Source: Mycolicibacterium sp. lyk4-40-TYG-92
Lineage (GTDB): Bacteria; Actinomycetota; Actinomycetes; Mycobacteriales; Mycobacteriaceae
NCBI RefSeq assembly: GCF_030209435.1
Contig: NZ_JARVRX010000003.1
Location: forward strand, 248,001 to 312,000
DNA length: 64,000 nt
Reading direction: 5' to 3'
Shown: positions 44,207 to 52,834 of the stretch, piece by piece
How positions within the stretch are numbered: position 1 is the first letter of the stretch
How the letters are laid out: each line of letters starts with the position of its first letter
Translations under genes and position numbers: made by a program
The notes under the pieces: generated by a model
Database searches by the model: none
The model's input: only the letters and a program-made list of their open reading frames with translations
What the model was told of the DNA's origin: nothing

Positions 44207-46225
44207 ATGACATCGACCTTCAACCCCGGCGACATCGTCGCCGGTTACACCATCGAATCGGTCCTCGGTGTCGGCGGCATGGGCGTGGTCTACAAAGCCA
44301 AGAACCCCCAGTTGCCCCGCAGCGACGCCCTGAAGGTCCTCACGACCTCCATCCAGGGCGACGGCCAGTTCCGTGAGCGCTTCCTCCGCGAAGCCAATGT
44401 CGCCGCCACACTTGACCACCCCAACATCGTCGCCGTCTACTCGCGCGGTGAAACCGAAGCGGGCCAGCTGTGGATAGCTATGCAGTACGTCGCGGGCACC
44501 GACGCCGACCAGGAAGTCCGCTCAGGCCGGATGTCACCCGCGCGGGCGGCCCGCATCATCACCGAAGTCGCCAAGGCTCTCGACTACGCACACCGGCGCG
44601 GCATCATGCATCGCGACGTGAAGCCCGCCAACTTTCTGCTGGCCAACGCAGACGATCCCGGCGATGACGAACGAGTCTTCTTGGCGGACTTCGGAATTGC
44701 CCGAGCGTTCGACGATGCGGCACACCTGACCACCGATGGCTCGGTCATGGCGTCCATCGCCTACGCCCCGCCCGAAGCCCTGAGTGGGCAGCACGTCGAT
44801 TCTCGGGCCGATGTCTACTCTCTGGCCTGCAGCTTCTTCGTGCTGCTCACCGGCAAGACACCGTACGGGGGGCTGCCCGGCGGCATAGCCGCGATCGCCG
44901 CGGCACACGTAACAGGTGAAATCCCGCGCGTCACCGATCGGGTGCCCCACCTGCCGTGGGCGCTGAACGAAGTGATCGCTCGGGGGATGGCCAAGGATCC
45001 CAACGCCCGCTACCAGACCGCGCGAGAATTCGCCGCCGCGGCCACGGCCGCCGTCGCGAACAGTGGCCCGGCGCCACACGCACCCCGCCAGCTGCCGCCC
45101 CCGGGGGCGCAATCATGGCCGCCGCGGCAGCCGACACCACCCAGCGGCGTGCTGACGTATCCGAGCGGACAGTTCAGCGGCCCCTACCCACCCGGCCCGC
45201 CACGCGGCCAGATGCCTCCCCAGATGGCGGCGCCCCGTCCCCCATCTACTCCACCGAACAGTTCGCGCAAACGTCGACTGGTCATCGGCGCCGGAGTAGC
45301 TGCGGTGATCACCGTCATCGTGGTCGTCGCCTCAATACTGCTCATCGGCAAGCCCGCAGCCCCCACGTACACCGCGCAGTCGTTCACCCACGCACACGGC
45401 AGCACCGAAATCACCAAGGCGCCAACAGCTGTCGCCGCCCTGGGCCCCGGTGACGCCGACGCCGTGCTGTCGCTCGGCCTACAACCCGTGGCGATTGCCG
45501 GCGCAGGTAAATCCCTGCCCTCGTGGTTGCAGTCCAAGATCACCGGGAATCCGTCGGTCAAGGACACCGTCGGTTTCATCGACACCAGCGCCATTCAGGC
45601 CGCGAAACCCGACGTCATCATCGCGACCGGCGACATCGACGACGCGACGTACCAGCGCCTCGCGGCCATCGCCCCGACCGTGACGCAGCCGAAAGACACC
45701 AGCCGAGCGTGGAACTGGCAGACCCAGCTCAAATGGATCGGCAAGATCGTCGGCCGCGACAGGGAAGCCGACAATCTCATCAACCAGGTGGCGTCCCAAC
45801 AAACCGATCTCAAAAATCAAAATCCGCAGGCAGCGGGGAAGAGCGTCCAGGTCATACATGTGTCGGACGATGGCGTCAGTCAGACGCTGACGCCATCCAA
45901 CGCGGCGGACTATCTCAGTTCCCTCGGCCTGAATTACGATGCCAGCCTAAGACGTCAACCCGGTGACAGCAGTTCGAGCCAGTCGATGGCAGATCAGTCG
46001 AAATTGTTTCAGGTCCGCACTGAAGTACTGGTCGTCGTGCGCACCGATAAGGCCGCGGGTAACGGCGGGGCAGCGGGACTTCCTTATCAGTTAGCTGCCT
46101 ACCGCGGGTCGATGATCATCGTTGACGACCCGAATACCGTTGCGGCACTTGCCGATCCGGGCGGTTATCTCGCCACCGAGTATCTCGATACCAACTTCGT
46201 TCCGCTGATGAGCGTCATCCGCTGA
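44207..46225 (+). CDS. Ser/Thr protein kinase with FecB-like periplasmic-binding ectodomain
   Basis: The 672-residue protein joins a Hanks-type kinase (about 10-275) to a Pro-rich linker (285-350), one membrane helix (358-381) and an extracytoplasmic domain (385-672). Kinase residues present are the Gly loop GVGGMG at 21-26, Lys43, HRDVKPAN (His135-Asn142, catalytic Asp137) and DFG 161-163. The outer domain reads KAPTAVAALGPGDADAVLSL, QPVAIAG, AIQAAKPDVIIATG and RLAAIAPTV, the pattern of siderophore-binding proteins (Peripla_BP_2, FecB). This suggests a receptor kinase for an iron complex. It is convergent with the PknH_C-type lipoprotein, one base between stops. Confidence 0.85.
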   Translation: MTSTFNPGDIVAGYTIESVLGVGGMGVVYKAKNPQLPRSDALKVLTTSIQGDGQFRERFLREANVAATLDHPNIVAVYSRGETEAGQLWIAMQYVAGTDADQEVRSGRMSPARAARIITEVAKALDYAHRRGIMHRDVKPANFLLANADDPGDDERVFLADFGIARAFDDAAHLTTDGSVMASIAYAPPEALSGQHVDSRADVYSLACSFFVLLTGKTPYGGLPGGIAAIAAAHVTGEIPRVTDRVPHLPWALNEVIARGMAKDPNARYQTAREFAAAATAAVANSGPAPHAPRQLPPPGAQSWPPRQPTPPSGVLTYPSGQFSGPYPPGPPRGQMPPQMAAPRPPSTPPNSSRKRRLVIGAGVAAVITVIVVVASILLIGKPAAPTYTAQSFTHAHGSTEITKAPTAVAALGPGDADAVLSLGLQPVAIAGAGKSLPSWLQSKITGNPSVKDTVGFIDTSAIQAAKPDVIIATGDIDDATYQRLAAIAPTVTQPKDTSRAWNWQTQLKWIGKIVGRDREADNLINQVASQQTDLKNQNPQAAGKSVQVIHVSDDGVSQTLTPSNAADYLSSLGLNYDASLRRQPGDSSSSQSMADQSKLFQVRTEVLVVVRTDKAAGNGGAAGLPYQLAAYRGSMIIVDDPNTVAALADPGGYLATEYLDTNFVPLMSVIR

Positions 46226-46226
46226 T

Positions 46227-46940
46227 CTACAGGCCGGCCGCGATCCTCGCCAATAGATCGCGACCCCTGTTCGCAACGTTCGGCGTACACACCCGCACAT
46301 CGATGATCACGTTCCTTCGGGCACCCAACGCATGCTGACAGGGGACTGCGGTGCCGTCTCGGGCCGTTCCCGACATCGCAACGCTGACAACGGAATCGAC
46401 TACTTCGACGCTGGTCAATGAATATGTGAGGGTGGTCTGACCGCCCTTGACAGTCGCCTGCTGGTTCTGGCATGACCGCCAAGTTCGAGCGGTCATGTCC
46501 CGAAAGTCGGCTGCGTCCGCATCCGTCCGAAACGCGGCAATGACCTGCACGACTTGATCGTGCTGGCCGCTGTGGAGAAGCTGGCCTGCGAAACCCGTTC
46601 GGCTGTAGTAGGAAGCGGTGTCGAGACCTGGCATGACAGCCTCGATGCACCGAATGGGCTCGACCCTGAGCCTGGTATCCGGCTTCCGGAAGATGGCCTC
46701 GGGCGTCATCGCGACACCCACCACATCGCTGATCTCGGACGGGGAACCCAACAGCCGCGGCAGCCCGGCATCATCAACGGGCCTGGCGGCAGCTGATGTC
46801 GGCGTAGTTAGGGCAGCGGAGGCTGTAGCTGGCGCAGTGGCCGTTCCAGAAACCTTCCGATCGGTGGCCCCGCACCCCGCCACCACCAGAACCGCCACAC
46901 CAACGCTCAACGCCGCCCGCCGAGCTGGGTTCGGATTCAT
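46227..46940 (-). CDS. Lipoprotein with PknH_C-like sensor domain
   Basis: The 237-residue product has a signal peptide with lipobox VVAGC near residue 23, a Thr/Ala linker and a domain with LPRLLGSPSEISDVVGVAM, four Cys (RCIEAV, RSCQNQ, PCQHAL, RVCTPN) and AAFRTDADAADFRDM. The spacing of the four Cys and the motifs fit the extracellular sensor domain of kinase PknH (PknH_C), which has two disulfides. It follows the FHA-ABC gene by 12 bases on the same strand; that protein has a similar domain at its own C-terminus. A ligand is unknown for the family. Confidence 0.78.
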   Translation of the reverse strand: MNPNPARRAALSVGVAVLVVAGCGATDRKVSGTATAPATASAALTTPTSAAARPVDDAGLPRLLGSPSEISDVVGVAMTPEAIFRKPDTRLRVEPIRCIEAVMPGLDTASYYSRTGFAGQLLHSGQHDQVVQVIAAFRTDADAADFRDMTARTWRSCQNQQATVKGGQTTLTYSLTSVEVVDSVVSVAMSGTARDGTAVPCQHALGARRNVIIDVRVCTPNVANRGRDLLARIAAGL

Positions 46941-46952
46941 TTGTTCCTTCCG

Positions 46953-49900
46953 TCAGCTGACTTTGTCAGCGATCTGCTTGGCCAGTTCTGCCGCCTGAGT
47001 GCCGCCAGTCGCGCTGCATGCCAAGACGTCGATCACCACATCAGCCTTGGTGGTCAGCACGTGCTGGCAGCTGCGCCCCGGCTCGGTGAACACCGCTGTG
47101 AGAGTGCCGTTGTCGGGGACGATCGCGCCGACCGCCAGTTGCCGCGGCGGCTGGCCATCGGCCGTGAATGTGACAGCCGCATTCGCGCATCCCGCCCATG
47201 GCGCTGCGGCCGGAATCCGCTCTGCCGCTTGTTGTCCTGGGTAGCCAACGGCATAAGCCACCACCCAGAGGTTGGGGTCCGCCGGGTTGTGCAGCTCCAT
47301 ACCCGACATCCCCGTGAATCCCGGCGCGAAGGTCGTGGCACTTCCCGCGTCCGCGACGCCTGCGCACGGCGGGGGAGTGGCCGTACCGCTCCTTGGAATT
47401 TCCGCGGTAACGATGGTCGCTGTGGCCATCGGAGGAGACTGCATGACAGCGCTCACTGCCTTGCCGTCGGGGAGCAGGTTCGCCAGATTGATGCGGTGTC
47501 CCGGGGGAGCTGCCTTGGGCGGCGCCGCGGGCGCCGTCGGTTGCGTCGACCGGTTACCGGAGTCCCTGGTCAGGTAGGTCATGCCGGCCACAAATGCCGC
47601 GGCCAGGATCACACCGACGACAATCATCACCGCTTTCGAGGTACCCGCCTTCGCGCCACCGCCCGGCAGCCGGAGCCGCCGGTACACCACGAAACCGGCG
47701 ACTGCGCCCAGCAATACCAGGACACCGATATCCATTGCCCACCAACGCAATTCGTGGTGCCACAGCTGATCGTCGACGGACATGAGCGGGGCAATCTTGA
47801 GCAGGTCGACGACGCTGGCCGAGGCTGCGAATCCCCACCGGCCGGGCAGGAACCACGACGCCTGATCCAGGCCGACACGTCCCGTCACGGGGATCATGCC
47901 GCCGGAGAACACGATCGACAGCATGATGACGACGACGAGCATCGGCAGGATCTGCTCGCTGGACCGTGCCACCGAGGACAGCAGCAGACCCAGGATCGCC
48001 GAAACGATCGCTGCCACAGTCAGACTCACGTAGAAGTCCAGGGTCGGGCTGCCCAATAGCAATGCGCCCTGCGTGGGCGCACCCTTGCCGATCACCACGA
48101 TCGCCACCACGATTGCCGTCTGGATCGCGGTGAATGTGCTGTAAACGAGGATTTTGGCGGACAGGTACGCGGCGGCCGACAACCCGACCGCCTGCTCCCT
48201 GCGGAATATGGTGCGCTCGCCGACCAGATCACGGATCGTCAGCGCGGTCCCCATGAACACGGCTGCGATATTGGCGACGATGAGCAACTGGTTCGGTTCA
48301 TTGGGGGAGTGGCCCACGGTAGCCACGCCGAACCCTGTGTCCCCCGGCACAATCAGCGACATCGCGCCCAGGATGAACGGCAACAGCAGCAGGAAGCTGG
48401 TGTAGATCCGATCGGCGAAGATCAGTTGCAACTGCCGGCGCGAGACGGTGAGCATCTGGCGACCGGTACTGGTGCGGGCCGGTGCGCCGAGCGGGCCGGC
48501 GGGCTCCGGCGGTGCCGGTGGTCGGTTGGCGGCCGGATTGGTCTGCAGGAACACCGCATGCGCCGCATCGGGATTCGCCGAGACCCAGGCGAAGATGTCC
48601 GCCCAGTCCTGGGTCCCCATCGCCGAGCCGACCGCTTGCGGCGGCCCCGCGTAGACGGTCTTGCCGCCGGGCGCCAGAAGCAGCACCTGGTCGCACATGT
48701 TGAGGTAGGTGAGCGAGTGCGTCACCACCAGCACCGTGCGTCCAGCGTCGGCCAATCGACGCAGCATTTGCATGACCTGCCGGTCCAGCGCCGGGTCCAA
48801 ACCGGAAGTGGGCTCGTCGAGGATCAAAAGCGATGGGCCGGTGAGCAATTCGAGTGCCACCGAGGCCCGCTTGCGCTGGCCGCCCGACAGCTTGTCGACC
48901 CGCTTGTCACGGTGCTGGGTGAGTTCCAGCTCAGCGAGCACGCGCTCCACCACCGCGTGGCGGTCGTCCTTGCTCGTGTCCGCCGGCAACCGGAGTTCGG
49001 CGGCATAGTTCAGCGCCTGATCGACCGTCAACTGCCGGTGCACCACGTCGTCCTGGGGCACCATGCCGATCCGCGAACGGAGCGACGCATAGTGTGCGTG
49101 CACGTCGTGTCCGTCGAAGGTGACCTGCCCGGACGTGGGTTTGGTGACGCCGCCGAGCAGCCTGATCAACGTCGACTTGCCCGCGCCCGACGGGCCGATC
49201 ACCGCCGTGAGGGTGCCGGGCCGGGCGTCGAACGAGACGTTCGTGAGCAGTTGGTGGCCGTCGATGGCGAGGCCGACCTGGCGAACCTCGATGCCACCGG
49301 TCGCAACCGCCTGCCGCGACTGGACAGTGGTACCGCCGGTGAACACCAGGTCGGTGTTGCCGACGGTGATGACGTCGCCGGGACGCAGGGTGACGGCCTC
49401 GACGCGGTGGCCGTTGACGAAAGTGCCGTTGCCCGAACCATTGTCGTATAACTGCGTTCCGGTCGGGGCGGGCAACAAGTAGGCGTGGATTCGGGAGGCC
49501 AACGAATCCTCGACCTTGATGGTCGCGGTCGAATGCCGCCCTATGGTGACCGCGCCAGGGGGCGGACCCGACGAACGTTGGGGAGTGGGCGCCGGCGGAC
49601 GCGGCGCCTGCTGCTGAACCGGCCGTGGCGGCGGTTGCTGTACCGGCTGCGTCGGTCGCGGGGGCGCCGTCTGTGCCGGTGGCTGCCGGTATTTGGCGAC
49701 GGGGATGACCTGCGTGGCCGTCCGGAAATGCAACTGCGGCCCGTCGGGGGCGCCGACGGCCAGCACGAGGTCGTCGCTGATGACGGCCGACGGCACGCGC
49801 GTCCGGTTGGCGAAGATTCCGTTGCGGGACTTGTCGATCGCCACCCACTGACCGACCCCTGGGTCCACCCGGATGAGCAGATGCACCCGCGACACCACGT

Positions 49901-50033
49901 GCTTGGCACCGGGACCGGCGTCAGGGATTCTGACGTCCGAGGCCTCGCCACGGCCGACGATGACCTCCTTGCCGGGCGGGAAGGTGAACATTGCGCCGCC
50001 GAGTGTCACGATGAGCGGCGGGACGGAGCTCAC
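46953..50033 (-). CDS. FHA-FHA-ABC exporter fused to a C-terminal PknH_C-like ectodomain
   Basis: The 1026-residue protein has two FHA domains (about 10-100 and 160-235; the second with VTIGRHSTATI and NGSGNGTFVNG) joined by a Pro/Gln-rich linker, an ABC ATPase (Walker A GPSGAGKST 281-289, signature LSGGQRKR from 382, Walker B LLILDEP 402-408) and six membrane helices (about 540-790). This is the Rv1747 design. Unlike Rv1747 it adds another membrane helix (about 802-822) and a four-Cys extracytoplasmic domain to residue 1026. GTG 50033 is chosen since GAGGAG precedes it. FHA domains bind phosphothreonine, so a nearby kinase probably controls it. Confidence 0.88.
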   Translation of the reverse strand: MSSVPPLIVTLGGAMFTFPPGKEVIVGRGEASDVRIPDAGPGAKHVVSRVHLLIRVDPGVGQWVAIDKSRNGIFANRTRVPSAVISDDLVLAVGAPDGPQLHFRTATQVIPVAKYRQPPAQTAPPRPTQPVQQPPPRPVQQQAPRPPAPTPQRSSGPPPGAVTIGRHSTATIKVEDSLASRIHAYLLPAPTGTQLYDNGSGNGTFVNGHRVEAVTLRPGDVITVGNTDLVFTGGTTVQSRQAVATGGIEVRQVGLAIDGHQLLTNVSFDARPGTLTAVIGPSGAGKSTLIRLLGGVTKPTSGQVTFDGHDVHAHYASLRSRIGMVPQDDVVHRQLTVDQALNYAAELRLPADTSKDDRHAVVERVLAELELTQHRDKRVDKLSGGQRKRASVALELLTGPSLLILDEPTSGLDPALDRQVMQMLRRLADAGRTVLVVTHSLTYLNMCDQVLLLAPGGKTVYAGPPQAVGSAMGTQDWADIFAWVSANPDAAHAVFLQTNPAANRPPAPPEPAGPLGAPARTSTGRQMLTVSRRQLQLIFADRIYTSFLLLLPFILGAMSLIVPGDTGFGVATVGHSPNEPNQLLIVANIAAVFMGTALTIRDLVGERTIFRREQAVGLSAAAYLSAKILVYSTFTAIQTAIVVAIVVIGKGAPTQGALLLGSPTLDFYVSLTVAAIVSAILGLLLSSVARSSEQILPMLVVVIMLSIVFSGGMIPVTGRVGLDQASWFLPGRWGFAASASVVDLLKIAPLMSVDDQLWHHELRWWAMDIGVLVLLGAVAGFVVYRRLRLPGGGAKAGTSKAVMIVVGVILAAAFVAGMTYLTRDSGNRSTQPTAPAAPPKAAPPGHRINLANLLPDGKAVSAVMQSPPMATATIVTAEIPRSGTATPPPCAGVADAGSATTFAPGFTGMSGMELHNPADPNLWVVAYAVGYPGQQAAERIPAAAPWAGCANAAVTFTADGQPPRQLAVGAIVPDNGTLTAVFTEPGRSCQHVLTTKADVVIDVLACSATGGTQAAELAKQIADKVS

Positions 50034-50046
50034 GAATGCACTCTCC

Positions 50047-51525
50047 TCACTGGTAGCGCTGGTAGCAGCCCTCGTCGTCGGTGGACAGCCCGGCCCGGAA
50101 CGCCGCAATCCGGGTGAACGCAGCCGGAACACCCTGCCCGTCGACCGCCGTGGCCACGTAGCCGTTGGTGAGCAGCCCGGCGACGGCTTTGTCCAGGTCG
50201 CCGGCGGTCAGCTGCAGGCTGGCACCACTGGGCAGGTTGTGCGGCTTGGCCATCTGGCGCTGGGCCTGCGCGGTCAGGCAGGCCGTGCGCAGGGCCGCCG
50301 TAGGGTTGTCGAGCTTTACCCCGCGCTGGCTCTCCAGCGCCATCATGTACCGCGACACCACGATCGAGAATGCCGTGTTGTCGCCCTGAATGAGGGACTT
50401 CTCGGCCATGTCGGCCGGGGTCCCGATCTGTTGCAGGGCAGGCAGGTTCACCGCGATCGTGTTCGTCGACGGGCAATACAAGGCAGGTGAATCACCCTGG
50501 GAAATATCGCATTTCGCCGGACCGTACGTCAGCTTCGGGGGCTGCTTCGGGGAATAGATCACCCCGAGCAACTCGACAAGCGTGCCGATCGTGTCCTTGT
50601 CGACGGGCAGGTCCGCGGACCGGTGCTCGTCGTCCGTCGGCTCATCTTCGAGCTCCATCGGCAGGCCCTTGCGGCGCTGTTTGATGTCGTCCAGATCGAT
50701 GGCCGCGCAGGCCTGCGGCCCGACGGTGAAGCCCTGCTGGAACGCGCTCACTCGGTCCAGCGCGGTGCCGTGGCCGTCGGTGAGCATGTCGTCGTCGTGC
50801 GGCCCCAGCGTTGGATCCCGGACGGTGATCAGCCCGGCGAGCACATGATTGAGGCCGTCGCCGGTACTCATCATGAACCGCTTGGAATCACCCGCCGCGA
50901 CGTAGTGCAGATACGCGCCGGCGAAGCAGTCGGCCTGCTGTTCACGGACGATGACCGGCGTACTGCGAGTCACCAGTTTCGCCATGTACTGGATGGCGTG
51001 GCCGTATTCGTGCCCGATCAGCCCCGCGACGGAGACATCGCCGAAGTACTTGCGGCCGGTCGGCACCATGACGCCGCGGTCCCAGGCCATCAGCTTTTCG
51101 CTGGGACAGTAGAAAGCGTTCACCAGTCCCGCGGTGTCCTCGTCGCACGCCTCCGGACTGTTGCGATCGCGGGCGTCGTACGACAGAAACTTCTCGATGG
51201 GTTTGAACGAACCCTTCAAGCCCGACGCGCTGTAGTCGTGCTGCCAGTACTCGGCGATGTCGTTGATCGCCTGCAACGCCAGACGGTCGACGTCACTGTT
51301 GTTGGTGTTCTGCACCTTGCCGACCGCTGCGGGTGCGTTGTCGCGGAGCCCGCTCGGGCCGTCCTTGGCCGGGAGGTCGGCGACGTGGAAGGGATCGTTG
51401 ACAGGCGACACCGCGCTACCGGTGACGGTTGGCGCGCAGCCGGCCAGCAGCGTCACCGCGCACAGCGCCACCGAACGTCGCAGCGCCGTTCCACGTGTCA
51501 CCCGCAATCCGAAATCGCCTGTCAT
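50047..51525 (-). CDS. Lipoprotein neutral zinc metallopeptidase-like protein
   Basis: The 492-residue product has a signal peptide with lipobox LLAGC (Cys30). The zinc site HEYGH is at 172-176, and REQQADCFAG supplies the third ligand (Glu195); NAFYCPSEKLMAWDRG precedes it, as in the YpfJ-type zinc peptidase family. The second half repeats the FYCPS opening (ALYCPSTNTIAVNLPALQ) but has no HExxH, so it looks like a degenerate duplicate. The enzyme is expected on the outer face of the membrane. It is the first gene after a terminator and lies 13 bases ahead of the FHA-ABC gene. Confidence 0.8.
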   Translation of the reverse strand: MTGDFGLRVTRGTALRRSVALCAVTLLAGCAPTVTGSAVSPVNDPFHVADLPAKDGPSGLRDNAPAAVGKVQNTNNSDVDRLALQAINDIAEYWQHDYSASGLKGSFKPIEKFLSYDARDRNSPEACDEDTAGLVNAFYCPSEKLMAWDRGVMVPTGRKYFGDVSVAGLIGHEYGHAIQYMAKLVTRSTPVIVREQQADCFAGAYLHYVAAGDSKRFMMSTGDGLNHVLAGLITVRDPTLGPHDDDMLTDGHGTALDRVSAFQQGFTVGPQACAAIDLDDIKQRRKGLPMELEDEPTDDEHRSADLPVDKDTIGTLVELLGVIYSPKQPPKLTYGPAKCDISQGDSPALYCPSTNTIAVNLPALQQIGTPADMAEKSLIQGDNTAFSIVVSRYMMALESQRGVKLDNPTAALRTACLTAQAQRQMAKPHNLPSGASLQLTAGDLDKAVAGLLTNGYVATAVDGQGVPAAFTRIAAFRAGLSTDDEGCYQRYQ

Positions 51526-51580
51526 CGTGCCCCCTGACCTTCGGTTCAGACTATGGCCTGCCGGCAGCTTCAGAACAGCG

Positions 51581-51614
51581 AACGGTGCACCCCGATTTCA
51601 GGGTGCACCGTTCA
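51581..51614 (-). terminator. Hairpin downstream of the Pro/Gly-rich membrane protein gene
   Basis: Positions 51581-51593 and 51602-51614 are a perfect 13-bp inverted repeat (GAACGGTGCACCC) with an eight-base loop, 13 bases beyond the stop codon at 51627. It separates the eccD1-side unit from the zinc peptidase/ABC unit on the same strand. Confidence 0.65.
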
Positions 51615-51626
51615 TCGGTCGGGCTG

Positions 51627-52733
51627 TCAGAACTGACCGGTAGCGATCTTCTGAATACCCTTGTGGACCTGAATCCCGATGTAGCCCAGCACAACTGCGA
51701 TGACACCGTTGATCACCACAGCCAGGATCAGCATTGCCGTGAGGCTGCCACTGACGTAGGGGCTGCTGCTCACTCCGGCCAAGCCGATGATGCCGAACAA
51801 AACGCCCAGCAGGCTTGCCGCCGCACCCACACCGCAAATCGCGTAGGCCACGAACTGCGCCGCCAGCTTCGTGCCGAGGGCCAGGAAGCAGTAGGCCAGC
51901 CCGAGCCAGAGCACACTTGCGATGAGCGAACCGATGCCACCGAACAGGCTGAGGAACAACCCGATCAGTACCGCTCCGCCGTAGCCGAGGTAGACGAACT
52001 GGTTGGAACCCTGCGGGTTGTTCCGCATGTTCTGGAACCACGGCTGCTGGATCAGCTCGCCGCGGACGCCCCGCGTCATCAACCGGAAGATGAACGAATC
52101 ACCTTTGGTCAGTAGCGACTTGGCCATGTCGACGGGGGTCTGCTGCGGACCCGCGGGCTCGCCGAACTGCGGTCCGCCGGGACCGGGGTAGCCGCCTGGC
52201 TGGGGTCCGCCGAATCCCGGCTGGGCACCACCCGGACCGAATCCCGGCGGCGGCACCTGAGCACCGAAACCTGGAGCGCCGAATCCCGGAGCACCGTAGG
52301 TCGGAGCACCGAACCCCGGCAGGGGCGGCACGGGCGCACCAGCCGGATTCCACGGCTGCTCAGGCTGCGGCGGCACCGGCGCTCCGGGCTGACCGAACTG
52401 CGGCTGCGGGGCCGGCGGCTGATAGCCCGGCTGGGGCGGCTGCCACTGCGGCGCCGCCGGGGGCACCTGCTGGCCGTAAGGATTCGGCGCGGCGGGAGGC
52501 TGGGGCGGCTGCCACTGCGGGGCAGCCGCGGTCGGCGGAACGACGTGCGTCTGGTCGCCCGTCTCCGGCGCGGCGGCGGTCTGTGGAACGACCTGCGTCT
52601 GGTCACCCGTCTGCGGGGCGGCTGCCGTCGGCGGCTGGAACGCCGACCGATCGACGAACTGGGTCTTCTCCTCGAGATCACCAGCCGCCGACGGCTGCTC
52701 ACTCACCGAGCCGGCCTCGTGATTTTCGGACAT
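51627..52733 (-). CDS. Pro/Gly-rich membrane protein with repeated TQ motifs
   Basis: The 368-residue protein has a cytosolic low-complexity part (1-215) rich in Pro, Gly, Gln and Ala, followed by about four membrane helices (from residue 245: VYLGYGGAVLIGLFLSLFGG, SVLWLGLAYCFLALG, LGVLFGIIGLAGV, AMLILAVVINGVIAVVLGYI) and ends IQKIATGQF. Near the start there are three similar sites with an acidic residue before Thr: EEKTQFV, GDQTQVV and GDQTHVV, resembling phospho-sites for mycobacterial Ser/Thr kinases. There is no known family for the whole protein. It lies 101 bases downstream of eccD1 on the same strand. Confidence 0.72.
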   Translation of the reverse strand: MSENHEAGSVSEQPSAAGDLEEKTQFVDRSAFQPPTAAAPQTGDQTQVVPQTAAAPETGDQTHVVPPTAAAPQWQPPQPPAAPNPYGQQVPPAAPQWQPPQPGYQPPAPQPQFGQPGAPVPPQPEQPWNPAGAPVPPLPGFGAPTYGAPGFGAPGFGAQVPPPGFGPGGAQPGFGGPQPGGYPGPGGPQFGEPAGPQQTPVDMAKSLLTKGDSFIFRLMTRGVRGELIQQPWFQNMRNNPQGSNQFVYLGYGGAVLIGLFLSLFGGIGSLIASVLWLGLAYCFLALGTKLAAQFVAYAICGVGAAASLLGVLFGIIGLAGVSSSPYVSGSLTAMLILAVVINGVIAVVLGYIGIQVHKGIQKIATGQF

Positions 52734-52834
52734 ATCGTGGTCTCCCTATACATTTGACTACTCAAGACACCGTACGGGCGCCAACACGGCCGTCGCGCGG
52801 CGGCGTCACACCCGGTGCGCGGCGAACGGACCCG

